Part shown: piece by piece, positions 1 to 9,542 of the stretch
Layout: every line of letters starts with the position of its first letter
Position numbering within the stretch: the first letter of the stretch is position 1
NCBI GenBank assembly: GCA_947626965.1
Contig: CANQUH010000010.1
Location: 1-48,235, forward strand
Source of the DNA: an uncultured Lachnospiraceae bacterium
GTDB taxonomy: Bacteria; Bacillota; Clostridia; Lachnospirales; Lachnospiraceae
Reading direction: 5' to 3'
Length of the DNA: 48,235 nt
Translations under genes and position numbers: made by a program
Notes under the pieces: model-generated
What the model saw: the letters and a program-made list of their open reading frames with translations, nothing else
Databases searched by the model: none
Told to the model about the DNA's origin: nothing

Positions 1-76
1 CCCTTGACTGCACCCTTCCCACTGCCGGGCGGGTCAGGGACTTTCACCCCTTAGAACGTGCGCCCGCCGGGCGCAC
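1..76 (-). mobile_element. 5' end of a bacterial group II intron (partial, runs off the window)
   Basis: Read on the minus strand from base 76, the sequence opens with GTGCG, the conserved 5' end of group II introns. It directly forms a perfect 8-bp hairpin, GTGCGCCC-GGC-GGGCGCAC (76-58), followed by TTCTAAGGGGTGAAAGTCCC, a stretch typical of the start of domain I in bacterial introns. The break coincides with the point where the M18 aminopeptidase reading frame loses family similarity. The intron body, any reverse transcriptase ORF and the 3' exon lie beyond base 1, so its class and ability to splice cannot be judged. Assignment rests on motif recognition rather than a covariance search. Confidence 0.8.
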
Positions 77-1308
77 AGATAAGCCGTATTCTTTTTCTCA
101 AAGCATCCGGGGAACATTGGATCAAACGCCGCGCTCACATCCGAAGAAAGCATACTCGAGTTCGCAAGGCAGCGTCTCAGCTTCAGCTCGCTGTACTGAC
201 CGGCACAGTCCATCAGCTCGGCCACAGTATTCTCAAAGAACCGGGACTTCATGCTGGTAGCTCCGACGCTTCCTGTCTCCTCCTTATCCACAAGCAGACA
301 ACAGAATGTCCTCTCCTGCGTGTCCGTCTCCAGCTGCGCGAGCAGTGAGGTATACGCACATACACGGTCATCCTGACCATATGACATGATCATGCTGCGG
401 TCAAGTCCACAGTCCCTCGCCTTCCCGGCCGGTACGACCTCAATCTCCGCCGAGAGAAAATCCTCTTCTTCGATTTCATATTTCTCTTTCAGGATCTGAA
501 GGATCGTTTCCTTGACCAGGTTCTTTTCTTTCCCTTTCAGACAGTCTTCTTTCTCCTGGAAGCCGTCAGCGCCGTCTCCTGACTGATCTGAAATTCCTGC
601 CGCCGCGGTTCTGTTACCTTGCAGAATCTCTCTTTCTTCCGCCGTGGCTCCACCATCCGGAACGACTTTTTCCTCCGCCGCCTCCGCGTGACCTTCCTTC
701 TTCCATGGACGCGACCCGACGACCACATCCAGATTCTCGCCGTCGATGACGACCCGCGCTTTCTTCTCCATCTGCTCGCCGGCCAGATGAATCAGCAGAT
801 CCGAGACAAACACAACCGGTTCATCTGCGTCCTCCCCGATTCGGATTTCCACCGTCTCCCCATCCTTCTTCACAACGACGCCGTGCAGAGCGAGCGGAAT
901 CGTCGGCCACTGATACTTCTTGATGCCGCCATAATAGTGCGTATCAAGATAGGCAATCCCGCCGTCCTCATAAAGAGGATTCTGCTTGACGTCAAGCCTT
1001 GGAGAATCTATGTGCGCGCCAAGAATCCTCATTCCCCGCTCCAGAGGCTCTCTTCCGACATGAAACAGCACAATCATCTTGTTCATGCAGATTTCATATA
1101 CTTTGTCGCCCGCAGCGAGCGTTCTCCCGGACGCACGCGCTTCCTCCAAGCTTATGTAGCCTGCTTCCCTTGCCAGACGGACCGTCTCCTTCACACATTC
1201 CCGCTCCGTCTTGCCGCAGTCAAGGAACCTTTTGTAACCTGTGCAGATTTTTTCCAGCTCTGCAAGCTGAGCTTCTGAATACACATTCCATGTATCCGTT
1301 CTTCTCAT
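34..1308 (-). CDS. M18 family aminopeptidase, 5' exon interrupted by group II intron
   Basis: Cytoplasmic zinc aminopeptidase of family M18 (aspartyl aminopeptidase-like), which trims N-terminal residues from peptides. Family signatures are the metal-ligand stretch AHIDSPRLDVK near residue 95, the DKEETGS glutamates and the SSDVSAAFDPMF segment near the end. The start has a good site, GAGGAGAGTGTGAT before ATG. True exon sequence ends at base 77; the last 13 residues before the stop at 34 are intron-derived. The family's C-terminal portion, with the final zinc-ligand histidine, is therefore absent here and should lie past the left edge. A charged, low-complexity insert at about residues 200-265 is longer than usual for the family. 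Function depends on intron splicing; otherwise the product is truncated and probably inactive. Confidence 0.88.
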   Translation of the reverse strand: MRRTDTWNVYSEAQLAELEKICTGYKRFLDCGKTERECVKETVRLAREAGYISLEEARASGRTLAAGDKVYEICMNKMIVLFHVGREPLERGMRILGAHIDSPRLDVKQNPLYEDGGIAYLDTHYYGGIKKYQWPTIPLALHGVVVKKDGETVEIRIGEDADEPVVFVSDLLIHLAGEQMEKKARVVIDGENLDVVVGSRPWKKEGHAEAAEEKVVPDGGATAEEREILQGNRTAAAGISDQSGDGADGFQEKEDCLKGKEKNLVKETILQILKEKYEIEEEDFLSAEIEVVPAGKARDCGLDRSMIMSYGQDDRVCAYTSLLAQLETDTQERTFCCLLVDKEETGSVGATSMKSRFFENTVAELMDCAGQYSELKLRRCLANSSMLSSDVSAAFDPMFPGCFEKKNTAYLCARRAHVLRGESP

Positions 1309-1607
1309 ATCACACTCTCCTCGCAGTATTTGTATGGTAGATATTCATACCCTGATGCCGGGTCAAAAGAGATTCTGCCCCTATGACGCCACGAACTGCT
1401 CCGCATTTCATGCCCACGCAAACAAGGCAGCACCATGAGTAAAAGCGGACTGTTCCCTGCCGTAAAAGCGGAAATCTGCCAAAACCAAACGCCCGTCAAA
1501 GTAATCCGTCATCCGCTAAAATGCACTTCTCAGCAATATACCGCTGCGGTAAAACGTCAGCGGTACAAAACAGTCAGCAACTAGTATCCTATTATACTTC
1601 ACATTTT
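1309..1607. other. Intergenic region with a degenerate dispersed-repeat fragment
   Basis: No credible gene. Bases 1350-1440 resemble pieces of the palindromic repeat at 20870-21090. The string ATGACGCCACGAA with TGCTCCGCATTTC matches the left part of that element in direct orientation, and TGATGCCGGGTC matches its right end in reverse complement. The fragment is decayed, so a small minus-strand open frame across it is not called as a gene. Confidence 0.4.
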
Positions 1608-3323
1608 TTATAAAGACAATCCCCCATCCCCTGCTTTCTTTACTCTGCAGCTTTTTTTGTAAAAAGAAATTCCATAACGGATGACCTTCTTCATGCCATC
1701 CCTGAGAAGAACAGCATCATATCTTTTTTCTTCTATCTGTGCAAGCGCCTTGTCACACCCTCTTTCCAGATCACCATCCTGCGCATATTTAATCTCAATC
1801 ACTACGCCCGTCCGTTCCGGCGTTTCTATTATAAGATCGCTGTAGCCTTCCCCGGATTCCGCATTGGATCTCACCAGCCATCTGTTTTTATGACGCAGAA
1901 GTCCCAGAAGCATTCCATGATAAAAATTCTCCTGCATCTCCTTTTGGACTGCCGTATCGCGCACACTGATTGAATCCCACAAATATTCATTCAGCATTTC
2001 CTCAATCCGTTTTTCTTCTCCCCTGGCAAATGCCTGACAGAAACGTTCTGTTTTCGCCGTATCTTCCGCCGCCGTTTCCTGAAACCACTCCCGGATCTGA
2101 GTGACAAACAGAGAACGGATCTCCCGGTTGGGAATGACAAGTCTATACTGCTTTTGGGATATCCGGCCCATGGATGTCAGATATCCGGTGGAAAACAGCA
2201 CACTCCAGAGATTTTCCATGCTGTTATCCAGCTCGTTATAAGTCAGCTCCTCATTTATCTCCTTTACAACACTCTCCCCGGCGACCAGCTGTTCAATTTC
2301 GTTTCTGGTCTGAAAGTCCGCCCTCTCTATAAAACGCCTGATCAGAGCATTGCCGCTCGTGTTGGCCCAGTAATTTTCAGGCATGGCATCAGAATTTCCC
2401 AGAAGCGCGTCACAATAATTGACCACATCCCAGGGACAGTAAACGGATACGCCGCCAAACCGGTATCCGTCATACCATTCTCTGATCAGATCTCTGTATC
2501 CGGACAGATGATAAAATTCCAGTATCCTGTCCACATCCTCGTCCGTAAAGCCAAAATATTCATCATATTTGTCACTTGTAATCGTATGTGTCTTCAGATT
2601 ATTCAATCCTGTAAAAATACTCTCTTTTGAGATACGCAGGCAGCCCGTAAGAACCGCAAACTGCAGACTGTCGTTCGTCTTCATCGCATTTCCCAGAAGA
2701 TTGCTGAGCATCACTGTCATTTTATCATAATATCCGGCCTGAAATGCCTTATCGAGCGGTACATCATATTCATCAATCAAAAGAATCACTTTCTTTTTGT
2801 AATGCTTTTCCAAAAGCCTGCAGAGGATCCGAAGGCTGTCCGCAAGTACCGCGTCCGGCATGGAAAAGACAGCATCCTGCGCATTTTCCATCTCTGTCAG
2901 ACGCCGATACATATCCCGTTCTCTCACGGACAGCTGCTCACTGTTTTCCAGAAAATCAAAACGCAGCGCTTCTTCTCCGACCACGCCCCGAAGCGCGGCG
3001 CACGCCGTCCGGTAATCCAGTCCGCTCACACTTTTCAGCGTGACCGATATCACCGGATACTTCCCCATGTGCTTTTCACACAGTTCCTTCTCCCGCGAAA
3101 TCTTCAGCCCGTCGAACAGGGAGCGGTCAGAACCAATCTCAAAAAAAGCTTTCAGCATGCTCATATTCAGCGACTTTCCAAAACGCCGGGGACGGGTGAA
3201 AAGATTCACTTTTCCCCATCCACGCAAAAGCTCCGCGATAAACATGGTTTTATCCGCGTAATAAAAATTCTCTCTCGAAAATTCTTCAAAATTTTCAATG
3301 CCTATCGGCAGCTTTTTTCTCAT
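1608..3323 (-). CDS. AAA-ATPase-like / PD-(D/E)XK nuclease-like protein
   Basis: A 571-residue member of the Clostridia/Bacteroidetes family with an N-terminal predicted AAA-ATPase (PF09820 type) and a C-terminal PD-(D/E)XK-like domain (PF08011 type). Visible motifs are the Walker A variant RPRRFGKS at about residues 44-51, Walker B VILLIDEYD near 178, the family segment WYDGYRFGG near 285, and a C-terminal EIKY near 509 resembling the nuclease core. Length is normal, so this copy looks intact. The family is abundant in gut Firmicutes and its substrate is unknown. A paralogue and a truncated copy sit at 14.3-16.6 kb, so the defence genes between them are bracketed by this family. Confidence 0.85.
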   Translation of the reverse strand: MRKKLPIGIENFEEFSRENFYYADKTMFIAELLRGWGKVNLFTRPRRFGKSLNMSMLKAFFEIGSDRSLFDGLKISREKELCEKHMGKYPVISVTLKSVSGLDYRTACAALRGVVGEEALRFDFLENSEQLSVRERDMYRRLTEMENAQDAVFSMPDAVLADSLRILCRLLEKHYKKKVILLIDEYDVPLDKAFQAGYYDKMTVMLSNLLGNAMKTNDSLQFAVLTGCLRISKESIFTGLNNLKTHTITSDKYDEYFGFTDEDVDRILEFYHLSGYRDLIREWYDGYRFGGVSVYCPWDVVNYCDALLGNSDAMPENYWANTSGNALIRRFIERADFQTRNEIEQLVAGESVVKEINEELTYNELDNSMENLWSVLFSTGYLTSMGRISQKQYRLVIPNREIRSLFVTQIREWFQETAAEDTAKTERFCQAFARGEEKRIEEMLNEYLWDSISVRDTAVQKEMQENFYHGMLLGLLRHKNRWLVRSNAESGEGYSDLIIETPERTGVVIEIKYAQDGDLERGCDKALAQIEEKRYDAVLLRDGMKKVIRYGISFYKKSCRVKKAGDGGLSL

Positions 3324-3440
3324 ATGAATTCACTCACTTTTCCTGTTTTTCATAGATGTGTCAGAGGTTTGTGAAGATTTGCGTGCTTCTTAATCGCGCA
3401 AACTTTTAACTCTCAAGTACAATTAAATTTTTAATTTTAT

Positions 3441-4592
3441 CTAAACAATTTTTCTATATTTATTTTGAATTTTTTTAAAATCATTCCATTTAATTAAATA
3501 TAAATTTCCTGCAGTTCTGCTCATCGCAACATATATTTTATTAATAGTTTGTGGTGAGATTTCATGTGGTGAAAATTCCTTTTTATCTATATCCTTAAAA
3601 TTATCGGACAAAATAACACATGTATTTGAATATGTATCTCCTTTGGAATATGACCAATTAACAGCTTTAAAAAAATACTTATGGCTCTCTTCTCGGACCA
3701 GTTTGATAATCGAATCATCATCCAGAATCTTTATGATCATATCGTCTTCTAAAAATATTACATTGCCGTTATGTTCATTGTCCGCTTCTATTTCTATACC
3801 AAGTTTATTAGAGATAAATTGGCAAATTTCTTTTGGACATCTTCTAGTCTTGCTCAGTGTTTTTGTATCAACATTAATTCCTTTCGCTTCTAACAATTTT
3901 ATGTATTCATAATAACCTAAAATTTGTTTCTTACCACTTTCATTCTTTTTAATCTTCGAAAATGGTTTTCCACTATTATTTTTTCCCAAAACCGAGTGCT
4001 GATAATAATCACCAACCAAAAGTATGTTATTACTGTATTTAATAAAAGCATCAATAAGCTCATAATCATTATTTCTAAAATCCTGAAATTCATCAATTAA
4101 TATTTTATCAAACAGTACATTTAAATTAGTAATTGCTTTTTTTGCCAAATTTATATTCCGATTCTTTACACTCATGATAAGATCAGACATCAAACTGCAA
4201 TAATATCTGCCTTCTTTATGATAATGTCCTAGTTCTCCCTTCGGGCAATATATTGGATTTTTATACCTGAATTCTCCTTTTTGAATTGATGATTTTGGAG
4301 GATCAGAAATAGTAATTCCAGTTCCTTTTCTTTTAAATTCCTCACAATTAAAGAAGCGACGAATAGTTGCTTCATATGGACACACAATATAATTATAAAT
4401 AAAACGATCAAAGGTCATTACCGTTGTCTTCTCTGGTATTTGACCATATGCATTTAGTAGCTCATTAATAATATTATGTATATTTTCATTTGTGTACGCA
4501 AGAATAAGATTTTTTTTATCAATATCTATAGAATTACACAAAGTATATGTTTTTCCTGCTCCAGCAACAGCTAACATTACTCGTTTATCCAT
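3441..4592 (-). CDS. UvrD/Rep-like helicase, GajB-like (compact)
   Basis: Superfamily 1 helicase-like protein of 383 residues. Motif I is AVAGAGKTYTL near residue 10, Walker B is LIDEFQDF near 166, motif III-like is LVGDYYQHS, and motif VI-like is VAMSRTAGNLYLI near the end. Its start lies 16 bp inside the upstream OLD-nuclease gene, with GTGGAGGATG as binding site, so translation is probably coupled. An OLD nuclease followed by a UvrD-like helicase is the layout of Gabija (class 2 OLD) antiphage systems, in which GajB binds and activates GajA. At 383 residues it is shorter than the roughly 490 residues I recall for the studied GajB, suggesting a reduced accessory domain. The gene is clearly more AT-rich than the hsd genes beside it. 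Confidence 0.8.
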   Translation of the reverse strand: MDKRVMLAVAGAGKTYTLCNSIDIDKKNLILAYTNENIHNIINELLNAYGQIPEKTTVMTFDRFIYNYIVCPYEATIRRFFNCEEFKRKGTGITISDPPKSSIQKGEFRYKNPIYCPKGELGHYHKEGRYYCSLMSDLIMSVKNRNINLAKKAITNLNVLFDKILIDEFQDFRNNDYELIDAFIKYSNNILLVGDYYQHSVLGKNNSGKPFSKIKKNESGKKQILGYYEYIKLLEAKGINVDTKTLSKTRRCPKEICQFISNKLGIEIEADNEHNGNVIFLEDDMIIKILDDDSIIKLVREESHKYFFKAVNWSYSKGDTYSNTCVILSDNFKDIDKKEFSPHEISPQTINKIYVAMSRTAGNLYLIKWNDFKKIQNKYRKIV

Positions 4593-6160
4593 TTGATTGC
4601 ATCCTCCACGTACTTAGGTATTGACAATTCATGCCCTGATTCCAAAATGCTATATGCCACCTCTACTTTATTATTTAACATCTTACCTAATACTTTTCCA
4701 TAACTTTCACCATGGAACAAATATTCAGCATCATCCTCTATTACTATTTGTTTATCTAAATAACTTTTATTCAAATCATATATGCACTTTTCCCAGGTCC
4801 AATTTTTTACATTATCATCCATAAAGATATGTTGATTTATATTTTCCATATTACTATTAAAATTTTCCATCTTTTTAATTTTTTTAGAACTTCTATCATT
4901 ATCTGTAATTACTGCAATTTTTTTTCCTGTCTCTTTAGCTATCAATAAATAATTTTCATAAGAGATTCCTCGACAAGAAATTATAACAACTTTAGCTTCT
5001 TGTAACGTCTTTCCCGTTACTCTGTAAAACATATTTGGCAACAGTAAATATTCCGTGGTTCCTTCTACCAAAATTATTTTTTCCGAAAGCAATAATTGCA
5101 TAAAACTATTATCATCTGCTTTTATGAAAAATTTTGCCACTTTATCATCAATATTTGCGAGACTTACTGCATAATTTTCTTTAATCCAAAGTACATTTCT
5201 TAAATCAAGCCTACTTGCAATCATATTACTATGAGTTGTCAATATGATTTGCGCTGAATCTTTTTTATTAACAATTTCTTCTATCATCTTATTCATGTTA
5301 GAAAAACAAAGATGATTTTCTGGTTCTTCCATTAAAATCACATCCAAATTACTTTTTCTTTTATCTAATGCAATATGTGTTTTAATCAAGCTTTCCATTC
5401 CACTTCCCTTATTTTCTAACGGGATACCATCTTCTAATACAGAAATAATTGCTTCTAGAATCACTTTTTTATCATTAATACCAAATCTTCTATTCATATC
5501 AATATCTGGTAAATCTAATTTATTAAAAGCATCCTCTAAATTTGAACGAAATGTATTTTTAGCATTTAATTTTTCAGCTTCTGCATATCTAGAAAAAAAT
5601 AATGTTCTATTAAAATAATTGAATGAGTTATTAGAATCTTTTGCCGAAGTATCAATAAAAATTGAATTAAATGGTTTTTTAATACTTTTATAAGGAGTAC
5701 CTCTAAAAGTTATCCAATTCATAATGTAATATTCATAAGGAATTTTCCCCTCTTCTATTTCTTTCGCTAATATGTCTGCATATTCCTCATCAAATTTACA
5801 TTCAAATAAAATACCATACTCTGCTTCTTCTTTATTCAGGCTTTCTTCGCCAAAAAAATCTTGCGAATTTCTTTCTTTTCCTGTCATTCCAAGTTTAAGC
5901 TCTATTTGTATTTTGGGTAAATCATTAATTCTCTTTTCTCTCAAAAATTTCTCAACATTTGTCTTATTCAGTAATTCTTTAACAATTGATTTATCTGTAT
6001 TCTTATATTGCTGATTCAAGACTATACTAATTGCTTCTAAAATAGTGCTTTTTCCGGCTTCATTTTCTCCTACAATAATATTCATATTTTTATTAAAGTT
6101 TATTTTTATTCTTTCAAACTTTCTTAATCCCAAAATAGTTAACTGCTTAATATAACCCAT
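4577..6160 (-). CDS. OLD-family ATP-dependent endonuclease, GajA-like
   Basis: A 527-residue OLD-family protein with an N-terminal ABC/SMC-like ATPase and a C-terminal Toprim nuclease. The Walker A motif GENEAGKST lies near residue 35, the ABC-type Walker B/D-loop stretch LMEEPENHL near 281, then LTTHSNMI. The Toprim core shows VEGTTEYLLLPN near 366, where the Glu is the catalytic acid, and AVITDNDRSS near 420. In Gabija, GajA is the DNA-nicking nuclease restrained by ATP. It is somewhat shorter than the roughly 580 residues usual for GajA. The start follows an excellent GAGGAGG site. The coding sequence is strongly AT-rich, which points to acquisition separate from the adjacent restriction operon. 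Confidence 0.83.
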   Translation of the reverse strand: MGYIKQLTILGLRKFERIKINFNKNMNIIVGENEAGKSTILEAISIVLNQQYKNTDKSIVKELLNKTNVEKFLREKRINDLPKIQIELKLGMTGKERNSQDFFGEESLNKEEAEYGILFECKFDEEYADILAKEIEEGKIPYEYYIMNWITFRGTPYKSIKKPFNSIFIDTSAKDSNNSFNYFNRTLFFSRYAEAEKLNAKNTFRSNLEDAFNKLDLPDIDMNRRFGINDKKVILEAIISVLEDGIPLENKGSGMESLIKTHIALDKRKSNLDVILMEEPENHLCFSNMNKMIEEIVNKKDSAQIILTTHSNMIASRLDLRNVLWIKENYAVSLANIDDKVAKFFIKADDNSFMQLLLSEKIILVEGTTEYLLLPNMFYRVTGKTLQEAKVVIISCRGISYENYLLIAKETGKKIAVITDNDRSSKKIKKMENFNSNMENINQHIFMDDNVKNWTWEKCIYDLNKSYLDKQIVIEDDAEYLFHGESYGKVLGKMLNNKVEVAYSILESGHELSIPKYVEDAIKWINE

Positions 6161-6401
6161 CTTATTATACCTCCTCTTTTATACTTTTACAAAATCTTCA
6201 GATAGAATAATCTCTAGAATCATTTTTATGCATCATTCAATTTTGTAAAATCTTTTTTATTATATACTCATCTAAAACTGTTCTTCTTGATTCAATAACA
6301 GAACAAATCTGACAATAATATTTGTTAAAAATGGTGCCATATAATTTCCCATCTATTATCTCTTTGTTGTCAAGTTCTTTTCACTTTTTCATTTCACAAA
6401 A
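6161..6401. other. AT-rich junction between Gabija-like and type I RM genes
   Basis: About 240 bp between hsdR and gajA-like. On the minus strand an open frame of about 47 codons ends near 6233 and contains CQICSVIESRRTVLDEY, but it has no usable start codon and an in-frame stop lies just upstream. It may be the relic of a small zinc-binding gene. The gajA ribosome binding site lies at the left end. No clear terminator was found. Confidence 0.3.
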
Positions 6402-9400
6402 TTATGCTACTTCTTTGTATCTTGTATAGACATATTCATAAATCCTCTGACGATATACAGAGATACTGATCTCATCATAACACTCCGGTAATTCTGCCCA
6501 AAGAGTATCTCGGATCAGATTATCAACATCAGCCCTGGTTTCCTGCTTATCTGTCCAATGATCAAACTCAGAAATCTTTTTCTTGATTCTTTGAAGCAAC
6601 ATAGCAGCAACTTCTTTGATCTTTTTTATATCATTTTTACTCAGGTCATCACGAAACAGCATATCATAAAGAGAAAGTTCCTCATCACTGGAAAATCCTT
6701 CCCTCGCATACCTCTGTTCTTCCTGATTCATTCTGTTTGCCAGATCCATTAAATCCATGAAAGTTTTTTCGATAGCTGCTCTGTCCTGCTCTCTGTTGTA
6801 ATCATCAATGATCTTCTGATAGCGCTCATAGTAATTAATACGTTTTGGATTTGTAAATAACATTCTGTCCAGCTTTTGCCGGATAAGTTCTTCCAAGTCT
6901 TTCATTACAAGATTCTTTTTCCTGGTTCTGGAAAACTCCCTGTGAAGCAGATCAAAATCAATGGCGTTGATGTCAAAGCGGAAAGGTTTTTCGCCTATCA
7001 TCTCCTGTGTGCGGTCAATTTCTACATATGTGCTGATAATCTCATTAATTTCTATCATCAGGTCTGTCGTATCGACATGTTTTCGCTTTTTCTGAAGCTG
7101 CGCATAGATTGCCTCAACAGCTTCATACTCTTTACGCACCTGATCTGTAATATCATCACGATCGGTATACTTCATAAGGCGCTTCAGTTCTGAAGCATAT
7201 GTAGCATAAGTCTTTTTATTCTCAATCGTGCCACAGACAGCGTTTGCAGCTTCCTGCAGATAAGAGAGTTTCATAAAATCATACGCGTCGATAAGCATCT
7301 GCAAATCAAAACCATTCTCCGCCAGAAAATCCTTTGCTTTACTGATCGTTTCAAGGATACGGGCAATCAGTTCATCTTTATCCACCGTAGGATCAGAGCC
7401 GCCATCACCACCTGCATTTGCAGTATAATCCGCCAGAGCTTCTCTAAGAGCCTTGACAATGCCAATATAATCTATAATCAAACCGTTGCTCTTCCCTTCA
7501 CTGACACGATTTGCACGGGCGATCGTCTGCATCAGAGTATGTGCTTTTAACGGTTTGTCCAGATATAAACATGACAGACATTTTACATCAAAACCGGTAA
7601 GCCACATCGCGCAGACAAAAACAACGCGAAACGGATTCTCAGAATCCTTAAATTCCTTGTCAAGCTCCCTCTTTTCCATTTTTGCCCGATGGTATTTGAT
7701 ATCCAGATTCCATTTCTTAAAAGTCTGGATTTCGTTTTGCTCCTGACTGATAACGACAGCCATTTCCGTTTCCTGCATCCACTTTAGTTTTCGCCCAAGC
7801 TCCTGTGCTTCCTGCTGTGTCGCTGCCTTTATCTTTGCTTTCAGATTCCTGATCTCTTCCTTCCAGTATTCCTGAACAAAATTATACATGCGGACACATG
7901 TCACCTTATTGAGGCAAACAAACATTGCTTTTCCGCTTGTCCACAAATCAGAATAGTGTCTCACAAAGTCACGGGCAATCGATTTTAATCTCGGTTCAGC
8001 AGTAAGCAGATGTATCTCATTCGCAAATTCAGCCTCTATCTTGTCTTGTTGGTCAGTATCCAGGTCCGCCTTTTCGATAGCATCCAGGATCTGATCTGTA
8101 ATTTCAGGATTATTCAGATCAAGTATCTTCTCTCCCCGATTTTCATAGTAAAGGGGAACTGTCGCTCCATCCTCGACAGCACGTTTAAAGTCATAGACAG
8201 AAATATAACCGCCAAAAGTACGGGCAGTGATATTATCACTGGACAGAAGGGGTGTTCCAGTAAATCCAATACGGGCTGCCGTCGGCAAAAGCCGCATCAT
8301 ATTATCCGCAAAAATCCCGTACTGACTGCGGTGTGCTTCATCCGATATGATAATAATGTCATGATCGGAATAGATCGGTTTCGCATTTTTCTTATTGAAC
8401 TTCTGAATTAATGTGAAGATGAAGCTCGGATTGCCGCGCAGCTTTTGGATAAGATCATCTCCGCTGGAAGCGATAAACTGTGACGCCTTGGTCTTTCCAA
8501 GCAGACCACAGTTCTCAAAAGTGTCGCTGATCTGCGTATTCAGGTCCTCACGATCCGTCAGGATAACAAACGTTGGAGAGCCCTCAAACTTTCTGCGCAC
8601 CTTCTGTGCAAAAAATAACATGGAATAACTTTTTCCGGAACCTTGCGTGTGCCAGAACACACCCAGTTTACCGTTATTCAACTTTCTTGCGGCATAGGCT
8701 TTCACCGCCTCGTTTACTCCAAGATACTGATGATTACGGGCAAGAATTTTTGTCGTATGACCTCCGGAATGATCGTAAAGGATAAAATTCTCAAACAAAT
8801 CAAGGAAGTTCTCTTTTTTGCAGATACCACGGAGCATTGTTTTCAGAGCTACGCTGCCCTGATCTTCCTCCGCAAGCCTTTTCCACTCATGGAAAAATTC
8901 AAATTTGCTGCCAAGCGTGCCCACTTTTGCTTCCTCACCATTGGAAAGCATCACAAAAGCATTATAATAAAACAGATGCGGAATAGTATCCAGATAATCC
9001 GTGTAATTATCATCATAGGCATTCTGCACATCCACGGTATTCTTTTTCAGTTCAATAAACAGCAGAGGGATACCGTTTACAAAACCCACAATATCCGTTC
9101 TGCGGCGGTACAAGTCACCGTGGATCTTCAGTTCCTTAATAGCGAGAAAATAATTGCTGCATGGATCCTGAAAATCCAAGACCGCAGCCTTCCGGGTCTC
9201 TGTCTGGCCATTCGGTTTTTTTACTGTGACAGGAATCCCATCCCGCAGCAGAAAATACTTCTCCTCATTCACCTGCAAAAGTGAGGAGGTTGACAACCTG
9301 TTTTCCAACAGCTTCTGCGCTTCTGAAATCTGTCTGTCGTTGATCCAGGGATTCAGCCTTTTGAGAGCCTCATGAAAATACCGCAGCAACAGGATGTCTC

Positions 9401-9542
9401 TGTAGCTTTCCCTGCCGAAAGTACCATTTTTGCCCAGCACTTCCTTGTCATAAGCAAAAGCCACATCCCAGCCAAGCTCATCACGGAGCAGATTGGCTGA
9501 ACTTTCCTGAATGAGAGTATTTTCGGAATAATCGTAGCTCAT
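6402..9542 (-). CDS. hsdR: Type I restriction enzyme R subunit (HsdR)
   Basis: A 1046-residue motor and nuclease subunit of a type I restriction-modification enzyme. It translocates DNA and cuts when HsdS meets unmethylated sites. The N-terminal PD-(D/E)XK core is RRTDIVGFVNGIPLLFIELKK near residue 150. SF2 helicase motifs follow: Walker A TQGSGKS near 297, DEAH in IISDEAHRSQYG near 399, GFTGTPLL, and the later ARANRVSEG. Length and domain order are normal. The start overlaps the preceding gene's stop as ATGA, so the subunit is probably translated by coupling. It is separated from hsdM/hsdS by two accessory genes. Confidence 0.95.
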   Translation of the reverse strand: MSYDYSENTLIQESSANLLRDELGWDVAFAYDKEVLGKNGTFGRESYRDILLLRYFHEALKRLNPWINDRQISEAQKLLENRLSTSSLLQVNEEKYFLLRDGIPVTVKKPNGQTETRKAAVLDFQDPCSNYFLAIKELKIHGDLYRRRTDIVGFVNGIPLLFIELKKNTVDVQNAYDDNYTDYLDTIPHLFYYNAFVMLSNGEEAKVGTLGSKFEFFHEWKRLAEEDQGSVALKTMLRGICKKENFLDLFENFILYDHSGGHTTKILARNHQYLGVNEAVKAYAARKLNNGKLGVFWHTQGSGKSYSMLFFAQKVRRKFEGSPTFVILTDREDLNTQISDTFENCGLLGKTKASQFIASSGDDLIQKLRGNPSFIFTLIQKFNKKNAKPIYSDHDIIIISDEAHRSQYGIFADNMMRLLPTAARIGFTGTPLLSSDNITARTFGGYISVYDFKRAVEDGATVPLYYENRGEKILDLNNPEITDQILDAIEKADLDTDQQDKIEAEFANEIHLLTAEPRLKSIARDFVRHYSDLWTSGKAMFVCLNKVTCVRMYNFVQEYWKEEIRNLKAKIKAATQQEAQELGRKLKWMQETEMAVVISQEQNEIQTFKKWNLDIKYHRAKMEKRELDKEFKDSENPFRVVFVCAMWLTGFDVKCLSCLYLDKPLKAHTLMQTIARANRVSEGKSNGLIIDYIGIVKALREALADYTANAGGDGGSDPTVDKDELIARILETISKAKDFLAENGFDLQMLIDAYDFMKLSYLQEAANAVCGTIENKKTYATYASELKRLMKYTDRDDITDQVRKEYEAVEAIYAQLQKKRKHVDTTDLMIEINEIISTYVEIDRTQEMIGEKPFRFDINAIDFDLLHREFSRTRKKNLVMKDLEELIRQKLDRMLFTNPKRINYYERYQKIIDDYNREQDRAAIEKTFMDLMDLANRMNQEEQRYAREGFSSDEELSLYDMLFRDDLSKNDIKKIKEVAAMLLQRIKKKISEFDHWTDKQETRADVDNLIRDTLWAELPECYDEISISVYRQRIYEYVYTRYKEVA

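Noticed and set aside
1305..1499. Small minus-strand frame upstream of the aminopeptidase
   Set aside because: It covers a decayed intergenic repeat, has no convincing ribosome binding site and no recognisable protein pattern.
3441..6160. PARIS or another ABC-Toprim system
   Set aside because: ATPase and Toprim parts are in one protein followed by a UvrD-like helicase, which fits Gabija better than the AriA/AriB arrangement.
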